31,255 bases of DNA from an uncultured Candidatus Saccharibacteria bacterium (GCA_947095985.1 CAMUPZ010000005.1:1-31255), one strand, 5' to 3'. Positions 7,461 through 16,449 are shown, counted from the stretch's first letter. Made by a program: numbers and translations. Notes: generated by a model from the sequence alone, not told the origin.

Positions 7461-8615
7461 ATGAACAAATTTAAGAAAATCGGCATCGCTATTTCTCTGG
7501 GAATTGCTTTGTTCGGTGGAATTTGGCTAGCATCGCCTTCACAGGCTGCCGGCTGTAACAAATTTAATGTCGTTTACTGCGGCACCAATTCTATGTTAGA
7601 ATTGCAATCAGCATATAGCCGTTCGGAGATTAAATCTCTATATAGCCAATGGTATATTACTGAAACCATGGTTCAGGGTGGTTCAAACATGCGTGAAGGC
7701 GTGGTTGACGCAAGTGGTAATATTACAGTTGACGGTCGAGTTGTAGCTACAAACGCCGTAACCGTACAGTCTAAGGCTGGTACTCTTCAGCCTGCCCCAC
7801 AGCGTACATATAGCGCGGCTGGTTATACTTACTATCAATATACGACTGGTCAGAGCTTTGTTGATGGCCCTAAGAGCTACCGAATCTATGCATGGTTTGA
7901 TGACAATGGTAAGTTCATCACCGGTGTTATTAAGGATTGTGGTAACCCGGTTTGGGGTCCACCAACAACACCTCCGGCAAAGCCAGCGCTAACATGTGAT
8001 GTCTTGCAAGTAGCTGAAGTTTCTCGTAACACATTTAAGTTTAGTACAAAAGCAACCGCTAAAGACGGCGCAACTATCACCAGCTACACTTACGACTTCG
8101 GTGATGGTAATACTCAGACAACTACCTCATCTGAAATCCAACACACTTACGCAAAATCCGGTAACTACAAAGTTACTGTTACGGTAAACGGTAAAGAGAC
8201 TAGTGAAGTTAAAAGGCAGAGTCCAAACTGTGAAAAGACTATCACAGTTAAAGATGAACCAAAGGTTCCAGTTTGTAAGCTAGAAACAGGTGAATATCCA
8301 GTATTTGTGGAAGAGTCAAAGTCTCATGATACTAGCAAGTATTCAAAGAGTCCAGATGACTGTAAGAAGTCTCCTGAAAAGATCAAGGTATGTGTAATTG
8401 AAAACGGTAAGAAATATATTGCCGAAATTAAGAAGGAAGAGTTTAATAAAGCGATCCATAAGGATTTGAGTGAATGTAAGGAAACCCCTACCACTCCTAC
8501 ACCTTCTCCAGAGTTGCCAAAGACCGGTGCAGGCGACGTGATTATGTCAGCACTAGGCCTGGGTGGATTGACCGCATCTACTATCGCTTATGTTGTTAGC
8601 CGCCGCCAAATGTAA
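7461..8615 (+). CDS. Secreted PKD-domain surface protein with LPKTG anchor
   Basis: 384 aa. Signal peptide: MNKFKKIGI, hydrophobic core, probable cleavage after PSQAA near residue 30. Residues about 31-165 form a Cys-containing N-terminal region of unknown fold. A PKD-type domain follows (about 175-260) with the hallmark YDFGDGN and HTYAKSGNYKVTVTV. A Lys/Glu/Ser-rich stalk has regularly spaced Cys. The C-terminus has a Pro/Thr linker, LPKTG, a hydrophobic helix and the basic tail SRRQM, the classic sortase signal. It should be displayed on the cell surface and may contact the host bacterium (inference). No sortase gene is in the window. Monocistronic, with strong promoter, Shine-Dalgarno and terminator. 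Confidence 0.88.
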   Translation: MNKFKKIGIAISLGIALFGGIWLASPSQAAGCNKFNVVYCGTNSMLELQSAYSRSEIKSLYSQWYITETMVQGGSNMREGVVDASGNITVDGRVVATNAVTVQSKAGTLQPAPQRTYSAAGYTYYQYTTGQSFVDGPKSYRIYAWFDDNGKFITGVIKDCGNPVWGPPTTPPAKPALTCDVLQVAEVSRNTFKFSTKATAKDGATITSYTYDFGDGNTQTTTSSEIQHTYAKSGNYKVTVTVNGKETSEVKRQSPNCEKTITVKDEPKVPVCKLETGEYPVFVEESKSHDTSKYSKSPDDCKKSPEKIKVCVIENGKKYIAEIKKEEFNKAIHKDLSECKETPTTPTPSPELPKTGAGDVIMSALGLGGLTASTIAYVVSRRQM

Positions 8616-8631
8616 TAGACTAAGCTAATAG

Positions 8632-8664
8632 AAAAATACCCGCCATAATCAGGCGGGTATTTTA
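8632..8664. terminator. Bidirectional terminator between surface protein and recR
   Basis: Perfect 9-bp stem ATACCCGCC/GGCGGGTAT (8636-8644, 8652-8660), with an A-run before and T-run after, so it works for both converging genes. Confidence 0.88.
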
Positions 8665-8683
8665 TTGGCTTTAAGGTGTGAGA

Positions 8684-9301
8684 TTATAGTTTTTTCCGAC
8701 CTTCTAAGGCGTGCGTTAATGTAATCTGGTCTGCATATTCAAGGTCGACGCCGACTGGGATGCCGCGCGCCAAGCGAGTAATTGTAGTACCTAATCCAGC
8801 CTCCTGGATGTAGCGCTGTAAGAACAGAGCAGTAGACTCACCCTCGACTGAAGCGTTAGTGGCGATAATAATTTCCTGTACGTCGTCGGTTTTTATACGC
8901 TCAATTAACTCAGGAATATGTAGTTGCTCTGGCCCAATATTATCGATTGGCGAAATCACCCCACCTAGCACATGATAGGTGCCGGTAAATTGTTTTGTTC
9001 TTTCTAGGGCAATAATGTCTAGTGGCTCTTCAACTACGCAAACAAGCTGCCTATTTCTGCCCTGGTCTGCATATAGTGGTGAAACGTCGTCACCAGCATC
9101 AATCAGCGCAAATGTTTTTGGGCAGGTTTTTACGTGGTCATGTAGTCGATCCAGTGAGCGCGCCAATTGCTTGGCAGATTTAGGATCGCGGCGTAAAACC
9201 GCGTAAGCGTATCTCTCTGCTGTCCGCGGTCCTACTCCGGGTAAATTACCAAAATCATCAATTAAAGCCGTTAAGGCTTTAGGTAAAATGTCAGTTGACA
9301 T
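8684..9301 (-). CDS. recR: Recombination protein RecR, zinc finger degenerate
   Basis: 205 aa, normal length. It acts with RecO in loading RecA at gaps (RecFOR pathway). The N-terminal helix-hairpin-helix region (DDFGNLPGVGPRTAERYAY) and the Toprim domain (VVEEPLDIIALE, HVLGGVISPIDNIGP, EIIIATNASVEGESTALFL) are well conserved. The usual four-Cys zinc finger between them is reduced: only the Cys of KTCPKTF and the Cys of LVCVVEE remain. It follows ybaB by 4 nt; the dnaX-ybaB-recR association is common in bacteria. Confidence 0.96.
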   Translation of the reverse strand: MSTDILPKALTALIDDFGNLPGVGPRTAERYAYAVLRRDPKSAKQLARSLDRLHDHVKTCPKTFALIDAGDDVSPLYADQGRNRQLVCVVEEPLDIIALERTKQFTGTYHVLGGVISPIDNIGPEQLHIPELIERIKTDDVQEIIIATNASVEGESTALFLQRYIQEAGLGTTITRLARGIPVGVDLEYADQITLTHALEGRKKL

Positions 9302-9305
9302 GATC

Positions 9306-9596
9306 TTAGAATGGCAAGTTGCCTAGGCCGCCCATCAACGGTTTCATAGTTTCAGCGGCAACTTCCTGAGCCTTAGCCATGCCGTCACGAACTGCAATTT
9401 CAATCCAGTGCTCTAGTTCTTCGATATTTTCTAGGTCAACCATTTCCGGGTCAATTTTTACTGACTTGATTTTTAGTTCACCGCTAATTTGCACCACTAC
9501 TGCACCATCACCAGCCTCAACTTCAATAATTTCCTTGCCTAATTGCTTCTGTGCTTTACGTAGCTGTTGTAGCATTTTTACTTGATCAAATGCCAT
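9306..9596 (-). CDS. ybaB: YbaB/EbfC-family nucleoid-associated protein
   Basis: 96 aa. N-terminal amphipathic helix (FDQVKMLQQLRKAQKQLGKE), central beta strands (EVEAGDGAVVVQISGELKIKSVKIDPEMV) and C-terminal helices match YbaB/EbfC. Homologues are dimeric, bind DNA, and are often linked to recR. First gene of the ybaB-recR operon, with AAGGAGG 5 nt before the ATG and TATAAT at 9626-9621. Confidence 0.92.
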   Translation of the reverse strand: MAFDQVKMLQQLRKAQKQLGKEIIEVEAGDGAVVVQISGELKIKSVKIDPEMVDLENIEELEHWIEIAVRDGMAKAQEVAAETMKPLMGGLGNLPF

Positions 9597-9620
9597 ATTC
9601 CTCCTTATTTAATATGTATA

Positions 9621-9626
9621 ATTATA
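9621..9626 (-). promoter_or_regulatory. -10 box of ybaB-recR operon
   Basis: TATAAT on the minus strand 24 nt upstream of the ybaB ATG, giving a short leader with AAGGAGG. Confidence 0.6.
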
Positions 9627-9628
9627 CC

Positions 9629-11092
9629 TTATTTTTTGTCAGATGTGTAGATGTAGAAGCGGTCCCCGCCCTGGTTGTGTTCGCTGACGATAATTGACGA
9701 TAGATGGCTTGAGTAGGTTTTTGGTGTGGTGGTTTTTGCAGCATGGCTGACATATAGTGTTTGTCCGACTTTTTCTGGTGCTGTGCGGATAATTGATATT
9801 CTATGATAACTATGTTTTTGGAGCGCTTCGTAAATTGGCGATTCTTCTTTGCCGACTAATAGAGAGAACGAGTCAGTTGGTGCGGTATTTTTCTGTAAGA
9901 GAGACAAGTCTTTATTAAAATGTGAAACAGCCTCTGGGAAATAACGATAACTATCGATGTAGCGGAAACTACCACCCGTTACCATGACGATAATTAAGAG
10001 AGATATAAGAACCAATCCTGTGCCGCGAGCGTAAGGGTTGCGCGGAAAAAGCCCGTACCACATAGCCATTAGAGATTCTAAGCCGACTGCTAGCAGAATG
10101 AATAGCGGAACGATGACAATTGGCGTTAAGCTTGGCTGTAAGATTAGTAGGGCTATTGCTAAAACTAGCCATGACCAAATCATAAATGAGCGGGCGCTGG
10201 CAATTTTTTGGAAACTGCGAATCAATCCTAATCCAATTAGAATCATGGCGTTAAAGTCCATGATTGGTGTAATTTGGTTGCCTACGACTGACGGGAAGAT
10301 GCGAAGATAGGTGTAATATAGGGTTTTAAGATTGGCGAACATGTCAAAACTGAGATTATTAATGCCAATGAGATTATGAAATAGCGCGTGAGATTTATAA
10401 CACAGAAAGCCAATCCCGAGACCTATTGTGAGTAAAATAGCCAACGGTAAAATCCAGGACCCTCGATGTTTTCTGGAGATAAGAAAGTAGCGTGGGTGTG
10501 GGTGGAGAAAGGCGATGATCAGGAGTCCTAAATTGATATACCAAAGATATGGAGTAAAGAGGCTGAAGGCTGTGGTGATGGCTAGTTCAATCCGCCAGAG
10601 TGAAGCCTTCGGTGCTTTCTGAAGAATGAGCGTCGCAAAAAGTAGTGTTAGGGCGGTATAGAAAATATATAAAACGCCAACGGTTGCGCTCTGTCCTATG
10701 AATAGAAATTGACCGGTGCTGATCATGATAAGTAGCGATAAGATGGTCGTGGAGGGCTTAAACCAGCGTTTAAGTAGGAAGAATATGGCTATAGAGCTAA
10801 TAATCGACACTAGGACGGCTGGGGCTTTAATTGTTAGTAAGCTGACGCCAAATAGCTTGAAAAATGTTAACTGAAGTAGATGAAACGGTAAGTTGGTTAC
10901 GGCAAGTCCTTCGGCGCTAAATTTCAAGTGGTTTGTGGTATTAACCATGTCAATTTCTGCTTGAGACAGCCCGCCCGGTGCGCGTAAAGCGGAGACCGTA
11001 ACAGCCCCTATATACAATAATACCAACAGAGTATATCCGAAAGCATAGCGCCATCGGTAAAGAAAAATATCAGTAACTTTTTGCTTTTTCAT
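9629..11092 (-). CDS. Polytopic membrane protein, PMT/ArnT-like glycosyltransferase fold
   Basis: 487 aa with about 11-12 transmembrane helices. After helix 1 an extracytoplasmic loop carries an acidic EIDMVN motif and FSAEGLAVTNLPFHLLQLTFFKLFG, resembling the first loop and catalytic acidic residue of GT-C enzymes (PMT/ArnT family), which move sugars from lipid carriers. The C-terminal about 100 residues form a soluble outside domain. The donor and acceptor are unknown, and assignment to GT39/GT83 is by resemblance only. An extended -10 TGC TATAAT at 11105-11100 ends 7 nt before the ATG without a Shine-Dalgarno, just beyond the dnaB stop. Confidence 0.72.
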   Translation of the reverse strand: MKKQKVTDIFLYRWRYAFGYTLLVLLYIGAVTVSALRAPGGLSQAEIDMVNTTNHLKFSAEGLAVTNLPFHLLQLTFFKLFGVSLLTIKAPAVLVSIISSIAIFFLLKRWFKPSTTILSLLIMISTGQFLFIGQSATVGVLYIFYTALTLLFATLILQKAPKASLWRIELAITTAFSLFTPYLWYINLGLLIIAFLHPHPRYFLISRKHRGSWILPLAILLTIGLGIGFLCYKSHALFHNLIGINNLSFDMFANLKTLYYTYLRIFPSVVGNQITPIMDFNAMILIGLGLIRSFQKIASARSFMIWSWLVLAIALLILQPSLTPIVIVPLFILLAVGLESLMAMWYGLFPRNPYARGTGLVLISLLIIVMVTGGSFRYIDSYRYFPEAVSHFNKDLSLLQKNTAPTDSFSLLVGKEESPIYEALQKHSYHRISIIRTAPEKVGQTLYVSHAAKTTTPKTYSSHLSSIIVSEHNQGGDRFYIYTSDKK

Positions 11093-11099
11093 TGGTATG

Positions 11100-11108
11100 A
11101 TTATAGCA
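11100..11108 (-). promoter_or_regulatory. Extended -10, leaderless type, for PMT-like gene
   Basis: TGC TATAAT, 7 nt before the ATG; no Shine-Dalgarno. Confidence 0.65.
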
Positions 11109-11113
11109 CAATT

Positions 11114-12463
11114 CTATTCGTGCTTGCGATCCAGGCTCATGAAGCGGAGGCGCTCTGGGTGGAAGTACAATTGGACTTTTCCGACGGGGCCGTTACGGTG
11201 CTTAGCGATGATTAGGTCGGTGATGTTTTGGACTTCCGGGTTGTCTGGTTCGTAATATCCTGGGCGATAAATGAAGCTGACGATATCGGCGTCCTGCTCG
11301 ATGGATCCAGATTCGCGCAGGTCGGCTAGTTGCGGAATTGGCGGCGTGCGCGATTCGACTGAACGACTCAACTGACTCAGCGCAATCAGTGGCACATTGA
11401 GCTCACGGGCAATTAACTTCAATCCACGGGAAATTTCCGACACTTCCTGGACGCGGTTGCCATTGTGATTGCCGTTGGCCTGCATCAGCTGTAAGTAGTC
11501 AACGATGATTAGTCCCAGTTGATTTTCGTGAGCAATTCTGCGGGCTTTAGTGCGCATCTCCAGAACCGAAAGTCCCGGCGTATCGTCAATGTAAATCGGC
11601 GCTTCGGCCATCTCGCCCATAGCTTCAGACAATTTGGCAAAATCATTATCGCTCAAGTTTCCGGTGCGAATATTCCAGCTGTCAACTCCTGAGGCATCTG
11701 CCAGCATGCGGTCAACCAATTGCTCTTTACTCATCTCGAGGCTGAAAAACAGCACCGGCTTTTTCTCAATTGTCGCCACATTGTATGCCAAGTTAGTCAC
11801 CAGCGTGGTCTTACCCATGGCCGGACGAGCCGCCAGAATAATCAAGTCGGACTTTTGCAGTCCAGCTGTCATATTGTCAAGGTCACGATATCCAGTACGG
11901 ACGCCCCGTAGAGAGCCTTTATTTTTGCTAAGCTCTTCAATTCGGTCAAAACTGTCCGTCAGAATGCTCTCTAAGCTCACTAAATCTTGTTTAGTTGATT
12001 GGTCGGAAACACTGAATAATTCAGCCTCAGCTTTTTCCAGTAGTTCCTGTGTTGTCGTAGATTCGTCATAGCCAAGTTCAGAAATGTCACCACTCGCCTT
12101 GATTAGTCGTCGACGCACCGCCGTTTGTGCTACCATCTCGGCGTAGGCTGAGGCGTGCGCTGCTGTCGGTACGTAGTTTGTCAGTTCCGTTAGGTATGCT
12201 GATCCGCCGACCAATTCTAACTCATCTTTACGTTTTAACTCATCTGTTAGTGTCAACAAATCAACTGGCTTATGTTTTTCAAATAAGCGCATCATCCCAG
12301 AAAAAATCAGTCCGTGGTTTTTGTCATAAAAATCGTTAGCGTGAGTGATCTCCGCAGCATCCGCCAGGACTTCCTCGTCGATTAAAACAGCTCCAAGTAA
12401 GCTCTTTTCTGCGTCTAAATTTTGTGGTGGAATTTTTCCGTTCGCGTTACTTTTATCTGCCAT
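11114..12463 (-). CDS. dnaB: Replicative DNA helicase DnaB
   Basis: 449 aa. N-terminal DnaB domain (PPQNLDAEKSLLGAVLIDEEVL), linker helix, then the RecA-like motor: Walker A ARPAMGKTT (about 213-221), Walker B LIIVDYLQLM, and the downstream SQLSRSVESR and DLRESGSIEQDADIV motifs. It unwinds DNA as a hexamer at the fork and interacts with primase and tau. It overlaps dnaX by 1 nt (TAATG) and has GGAGG 7 nt before the ATG, so dnaX-dnaB form a translationally coupled replisome operon. Confidence 0.97.
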   Translation of the reverse strand: MADKSNANGKIPPQNLDAEKSLLGAVLIDEEVLADAAEITHANDFYDKNHGLIFSGMMRLFEKHKPVDLLTLTDELKRKDELELVGGSAYLTELTNYVPTAAHASAYAEMVAQTAVRRRLIKASGDISELGYDESTTTQELLEKAEAELFSVSDQSTKQDLVSLESILTDSFDRIEELSKNKGSLRGVRTGYRDLDNMTAGLQKSDLIILAARPAMGKTTLVTNLAYNVATIEKKPVLFFSLEMSKEQLVDRMLADASGVDSWNIRTGNLSDNDFAKLSEAMGEMAEAPIYIDDTPGLSVLEMRTKARRIAHENQLGLIIVDYLQLMQANGNHNGNRVQEVSEISRGLKLIARELNVPLIALSQLSRSVESRTPPIPQLADLRESGSIEQDADIVSFIYRPGYYEPDNPEVQNITDLIIAKHRNGPVGKVQLYFHPERLRFMSLDRKHE

Positions 12464-13911
12464 TAAATATCCTCCAGTTTAACCTCTTCACCGCCACCCA
12501 TCAATTCGGCAATTTCCGCCAGCTTTTTATCCTCTGGCGGTTTCTTCTCTCCAATTATATCAATTTCTAACTCCATGTCTGTCTCTTCTGTAATTATCTC
12601 TGCAATCAATGGCCGATTTTTGGCGTCGTCCAGTTTCTTCTTGTAAAACGCGGTGCCGGCGTAAATTGTTAATTTTTCTCCATTAAATGCCCACTGGCTT
12701 TTTTGCAGTAAAGAAGATAGCCCAAGGGATTTTTCTTTTGCCTTTTCAACTACTTTGTCCCAATCCATTTCTAATGTAGTGTCAGTTTTCTTTGGCTTTG
12801 CGGCGGACTTCTCCGGAGGCTCTATCGTCTTTTCTTTTTTCTCAAGAGGCTTTTCTGCTGGTTTAGCTGGAGTAGTCGTCTTGGCTGGCGCTGAAATTGT
12901 AGGCTGCTTTTTAACTATGGTTTCGGCGACATTTTTCTTTGGCGTAATTGGATTTTTACTGGCCTGAGAATCGCAATCCATAAATATCGTCAATAATTTT
13001 AAGTCCGGATGCGGGTGCCGATCAACCTCAATTAACTGCTGGACCAGCTTGACCAGATTTGGGTTTTGCCGTAGTTTATTACGCGCAATTGACAGTAACT
13101 GATGAGAAACAACCACTGAATTGGCACCGTTATTTTCTAAATCCCTGAAGATGGTTAATATTTGCTCATTATTGCCAGTCTGGTATAAATCTAGTAATCC
13201 GTTAAGTTTTGAAGTGTCGCTTAGACCTAAATATTCGGCGACCATAGCGCTGGTCAATGGTTGGTCGGGTGTTGCCAAAATTGATAATTGATCAAGCATA
13301 CTAATTCCGTCACGAAACCCGCCGCGCGAGCGTTCAGCAATCAGCCGTGCAGCGTCTGCCTCAACGCCAAAGCCCTCTTTTTCGGCAATGTTGATGAGCT
13401 GGCGCGCCATAATTTCTGTCGGGATTGGGCGGAAGAAAAATTGCTGGACGCGGCTGAGGATGGTGGCGGGCAGCTTGTCGGCGTCAGTGGTTGCCAGGAT
13501 GAATACCACGTGTGCTGGTGGCTCTTCCAATGTTTTTAGCAGTGCGTTGAAGGCGGGCTTAGATAGCATGTGGACTTCGTCGATGATGTAGATTTTTTTT
13601 GGTGCGGAAACGGGCGCAACTTGCGCTTTTTCGCGTAGAGCGCGGATGTCGTCGACGCCGTTGTTACTGGCGGCATCGATTTCAATGATATCCAAGTGCG
13701 AGGCTTCCTCATTGTACGGTAATTGATTGATCTCATGCGCCAAAATCCGTGCTACGCTGGTTTTTCCCACGCCACGCGGACCCGTCAGTAAATACGCATG
13801 GGCGATTTTCCCCTGCTCCAAGGCTCGGCGTAAAATGTTGGTCACGTGATCTTGCCCCAACACTTCGTCCAAGCTGCGACTGCGATATTTGCGGTACAGC
13901 GCTTGACTCAT
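12463..13911 (-). CDS. dnaX: DNA polymerase III subunit gamma/tau, zinc module missing
   Basis: 482 aa from ATG 13911 (MSQALYRKYRS). An upstream in-frame TTG at 13935 overlaps the -10 box (13940-13935) and cannot be translated from that promoter. Walker A GPRGVGKTS, Walker B IIDEVHML and sensor 1 ATTDADKLPATILSR are present. The four-Cys zinc module usual after the first AAA+ helix is absent: the chain goes from HEINQLPYNEEASH straight to LDIIEIDAASNNGVDD. SRC is SRV. A Pro/Lys-rich linker (about 345-400) precedes a small C-terminal domain. Clamp-loader ATPase. Confidence 0.95.
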   Translation of the reverse strand: MSQALYRKYRSRSLDEVLGQDHVTNILRRALEQGKIAHAYLLTGPRGVGKTSVARILAHEINQLPYNEEASHLDIIEIDAASNNGVDDIRALREKAQVAPVSAPKKIYIIDEVHMLSKPAFNALLKTLEEPPAHVVFILATTDADKLPATILSRVQQFFFRPIPTEIMARQLINIAEKEGFGVEADAARLIAERSRGGFRDGISMLDQLSILATPDQPLTSAMVAEYLGLSDTSKLNGLLDLYQTGNNEQILTIFRDLENNGANSVVVSHQLLSIARNKLRQNPNLVKLVQQLIEVDRHPHPDLKLLTIFMDCDSQASKNPITPKKNVAETIVKKQPTISAPAKTTTPAKPAEKPLEKKEKTIEPPEKSAAKPKKTDTTLEMDWDKVVEKAKEKSLGLSSLLQKSQWAFNGEKLTIYAGTAFYKKKLDDAKNRPLIAEIITEETDMELEIDIIGEKKPPEDKKLAEIAELMGGGEEVKLEDI

Positions 13912-13934
13912 TCCCTCACATTCCTCATGGGACA

Positions 13935-13943
13935 ATTATAGCA
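13935..13943 (-). promoter_or_regulatory. dnaX-dnaB extended -10
   Basis: TGC TATAAT. The predicted start near 13928 gives a leader of about 17 nt with GAGG-type Shine-Dalgarno before ATG 13911. Confidence 0.6.
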
Positions 13944-13966
13944 GAAAACGACACCTCGGCGTACTT

Positions 13967-14359
13967 TTAAGGATAGTACGGGTCGACTTTATGTTTTGTC
14001 TTGGCGACATAAAAACGGTAATAACTATCGGTATCTGATACGGTTGGGTTTTCAAGAATTTCATCGTTTTCTTTGATTTCAATATATTCATCGTTTTCGT
14101 ACGGCTTGATAAGCTTAGTAAATTCAAACGCATATTCACCAGAAATATTTTTTAGCTCTTGGCTCTGATTTATTGGATCGGCATAGTCGGTCATAGCTAA
14201 TACTAGAAATCGTCCGTTATTGTCAGCGAATAGATGAAACGTGGTGTCAGGATATAATGGCACTAGCGGTGCGAATTGTCGAACGTATCCTAGTTTTTTC
14301 AGAATTGGAAATGCCTCGAAAACTACAGACGGAAATACAAAATTTGAATAGTTATTCAT
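13967..14359 (-). CDS. Hypothetical protein, 130 aa
   Basis: I do not recognise a family. Soluble, acidic, no signal peptide. An N-terminal aromatic segment (NYSNFVFPSVVFEAFPIL) is followed by alternating beta-like stretches (TTFHLFADNNGRFLVLAM) and an acidic loop (ENDEYIEIKENDEILEN). A TGA TACAAT box at 14372-14367 ends 7 nt before the ATG and overlaps the end of the upstream gene, supporting a separate leaderless transcript. Codon use matches the neighbours. Confidence 0.72.
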   Translation of the reverse strand: MNNYSNFVFPSVVFEAFPILKKLGYVRQFAPLVPLYPDTTFHLFADNNGRFLVLAMTDYADPINQSQELKNISGEYAFEFTKLIKPYENDEYIEIKENDEILENPTVSDTDSYYRFYVAKTKHKVDPYYP

Positions 14360-14372
14360 AATAAGTATTGTA

Positions 14373-15245
14373 TCAAAATAGCGTCAATTGCTCGCTTGGC
14401 AGTTCCAGTTCAACAGGTCCGGTGATTTTTCTAGCACGGTAGCCGATAAACTTCTTGAGATTGTAAGCCAGCGGCTGGTCTTTATGCTCGGTGATGACAA
14501 TCGAGCCAATAACGCTGCGGACGCGCCCGACAAGTTGATTTTGGTCTTTCATGATTATAGCTCGCGTTAAATTGACGTCGTTAGTATGAAAATAATCTTC
14601 GCAAGGAATTAGCTCGGATTTTGGAAATGACACACCAATCTTTTGCTCAATTTCAAGTAGTTTTTGTTGCAGTTTCTCCTCGCCGGCCGCTCGTTCAAAA
14701 GGCTGTTTTATAAGCTCAAGTTTTTTATGAATCGGCATAGTTTCGACAATTCCATCCAGCGCGGAAATTTTCGCCTCATATTGCCGGGCAATCAGCGCCG
14801 AAGAAAACGTCTCCAGTTTCAACGCCAAGCGCGCCCCCTGCTCCAGTAGCCGACGAATACCGCGCTCTTCCTGTGAGATGCCAACCTTAATAACTCCCGG
14901 CGCGAAATATGCCAGATAGACAAAGTGCGGGTTTTGGTTAATCTTTTCCTGCTGCGCCGACACCGAATCGGCGTTATAAAATGCTGGATTAAAACCAGTC
15001 CGATCACGGCATTTCAGGCAGTTTTCATATTTGCCATCAACCGTGGCGGAATCTGGACAAATTTGACTGCAATGATTTTCAAAATCTACCCAGCCGGTAC
15101 AATATTTGGTCGAGAAATCAAACTCAAGCGATAAATCTTGCCCAAACAGTTCCCGCCGCTTAATATCACCGCCAATCTGACAGTCGATAAACGGCTGATT
15201 GTCGGCATTAAAACTGGCATAAGTTAGTAAAAAATCGTCTGGCAT
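14373..15245 (-). CDS. DUF2797-family protein with Cys cluster and GIY-YIG-like segment
   Basis: 290 aa. Features that match DUF2797: Cys ligands in KYCTGW, NHCSQICPDS and NCLKCRDRTGFNPAFYN (about 48-95, possible metal site), then HFVYLAYFAPGVIKVGISQEERGIRRLLEQGA (about 107-138), which has the beta-Y-beta look of a GIY-YIG nuclease strand pair. The enzymatic role of this family is not established to my knowledge. The start is supported by TGA TATAAT at 15257-15252, 6 nt before the ATG. The family match is from memory of its motifs. Confidence 0.75.
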   Translation of the reverse strand: MPDDFLLTYASFNADNQPFIDCQIGGDIKRRELFGQDLSLEFDFSTKYCTGWVDFENHCSQICPDSATVDGKYENCLKCRDRTGFNPAFYNADSVSAQQEKINQNPHFVYLAYFAPGVIKVGISQEERGIRRLLEQGARLALKLETFSSALIARQYEAKISALDGIVETMPIHKKLELIKQPFERAAGEEKLQQKLLEIEQKIGVSFPKSELIPCEDYFHTNDVNLTRAIIMKDQNQLVGRVRSVIGSIVITEHKDQPLAYNLKKFIGYRARKITGPVELELPSEQLTLF

Positions 15246-15259
15246 AACACAATTATATC

Positions 15260-15284
15260 AAAAACCGCCCGCAGGCACGGACGG
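15260..15284 (-). terminator. Terminator of the 15306-15821 gene
   Basis: RNA stem CCGUCCG/CGGGCGG with one G-U, 6-nt loop, then five U. Its U-tract lies within 10 nt of the -10 box of the next gene. Confidence 0.75.
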
Positions 15285-15305
15285 CTTTAAAAAGCGGAAA
15301 CTACT

Positions 15306-15821
15306 TTACAATGCCGCTTCGACAGCCGCCCAGGTGGCGTCAGGATTGTCTTCTGGAATGATAATGGTGACTTGGTCGCCAATGTTGATGCGGAAATAAG
15401 TGACGCTGGCGAGTAAAATACGATACTCGCGGCCAGAAGCCTCAACGTAATAGACGCCGTCGTGTTGGACGAGCGTGCCGATAACCTGCTTGCGTGGTAC
15501 TGGGCCGATTTGCTTATAGATAAAGCTGCCGTCTTCTGCGATGGTCAATTTCATCAAATCGCCTTCAACCAGCTTAGACTTCGAAGCGTAATTGGCAGGG
15601 ATTGGGTAATTCTTTCCGTCAGGACTAAGCATCATTTGCCCGTCAAATACACCTTCGATAACTTTTCCAGTTACGTTATCAGATGAGGTCTTTGGCGTGA
15701 CTACCTGTCCATCGTCACCGATGATACTGATTAATAGTTCTTTTGCGGCAGCTAAGTTAGTTTCCGCCTCTTGAATAAGTGTCCGAAGACGCTTAATTTG
15801 TTTTTCTGGTAATTCAGACAT
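15306..15821 (-). CDS. Hypothetical protein, coiled-coil plus beta-rich domain
   Basis: 171 aa, no family recognised. Residues 1-35 look like a coiled coil (EKQIKRLRTLIQEAETNLAAAKELL). The rest is beta-rich with repeated short strands (GKVIEGVFDGQMMLSPDGKNYPIP, EGDLMKLTIAEDGSFIYKQIG, YFRINIGDQVTIIIPED), suggestive of an OB- or RNA-binding-like barrel (inference). Own promoter TTGTCA, 17 nt, TGT TATATA (15893-15865), leader about 40 nt with AAAGGA, and own terminator. Strong transcription signals suggest appreciable expression. Confidence 0.75.
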   Translation of the reverse strand: MSELPEKQIKRLRTLIQEAETNLAAAKELLISIIGDDGQVVTPKTSSDNVTGKVIEGVFDGQMMLSPDGKNYPIPANYASKSKLVEGDLMKLTIAEDGSFIYKQIGPVPRKQVIGTLVQHDGVYYVEASGREYRILLASVTYFRINIGDQVTIIIPEDNPDATWAAVEAAL

Positions 15822-15864
15822 GGTTCTCGCAATTCCTTTGTCTATTTTTATAATACTTAACTAA

Positions 15865-15893
15865 TATATAACACAGCTTTATGTTTGTGACAA
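15865..15893 (-). promoter_or_regulatory. Promoter of the 15306-15821 gene
   Basis: TTGTCA, 17-nt spacer, extended TGT TATATA. The remaining gap up to 16010 (A+T-rich) holds no gene I can support. Confidence 0.65.
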
Positions 15894-16011
15894 GTCGTCA
15901 GATCTATTTTTATCTAATTTTCCACAGTGCTATAAGATGTGAATAAAAAAGTGTTGCAAATTTTACCCTTGCAATTGGCGCGCGGTTCATGATATTGGCA
16001 AGTGGTCACAT

Positions 16012-16040
16012 AAAAATCACCGCCCAAAGCGGACGGTGAT
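16012..16040 (-). terminator. rplL terminator
   Basis: RNA stem AUCACCGUCC/GGGCGGUGAU (10 bp, one U-G) with a short loop, then five U. It shows that rpoBC do not follow rplL in the same transcript here. Confidence 0.85.
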
Positions 16041-16071
16041 CAAACGAAACAAATTGGCGTTATATAACAAA

Positions 16072-16449
16072 TTATGAAAGCTCAACGCTAGCGCCAGCGT
16101 CTTCCAGAGTCTTCTTAGCAGCTTCAGCTTCGTCTTTTGAAACTTTTTCCTTGACTGGTGCTGGAGCGCCGTCGACGATAGCTTTTGCTTCACCCAGGCC
16201 CAGGCCGGTGATTTCCTTAACAGCCTTGATGACTGCAACTTTCTGAGCACCTGCGTCCTTCAAGGTAACGGTGAACTCAGTTTTTTCGTCAGCCGCAGCA
16301 GCGTCACCGCCAGCAGCTGGACCAGCAACAGCCACAGCTGCAGCAGCTGGCTCGATGCCGTACTCTTCTTTCAAGTGGTTTTTCAATTCGTTAACTTCCA
16401 GAACTGTCAACTTGGTCAGTTCTTCAGCCAATTTCTTAATATCAGCCAT
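16072..16449 (-). CDS. rplL: 50S ribosomal protein L7/L12
   Basis: 125 aa, normal length. N-terminal dimerisation helix (IKKLAEELTKLTVLEVNELKNHLKEEYG), Ala/Gly hinge (PAAAAVAVAGPAAGGDAAAA) and the C-terminal factor-binding domain (KTEFTVTLKDAG, KVAVIKAVKEITGLGLGEAKAIVDGAPAPVKE). It forms the flexible ribosomal stalk with L10 and recruits GTPase factors. Preceded by AAGGAGATATATC. It lies 155 nt after rplJ, with a structured element between them. Confidence 0.97.
   Translation of the reverse strand: MADIKKLAEELTKLTVLEVNELKNHLKEEYGIEPAAAAVAVAGPAAGGDAAAADEKTEFTVTLKDAGAQKVAVIKAVKEITGLGLGEAKAIVDGAPAPVKEKVSKDEAEAAKKTLEDAGASVELS

Noticed and set aside
15916..15926. DnaA-box-like TTTTCCACA near an A+T-rich gap, possible replication origin
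   Set aside because: Only one near-match box, no cluster, no dnaA or dnaN nearby; the gap is explained by the rplL terminator and the next promoter.
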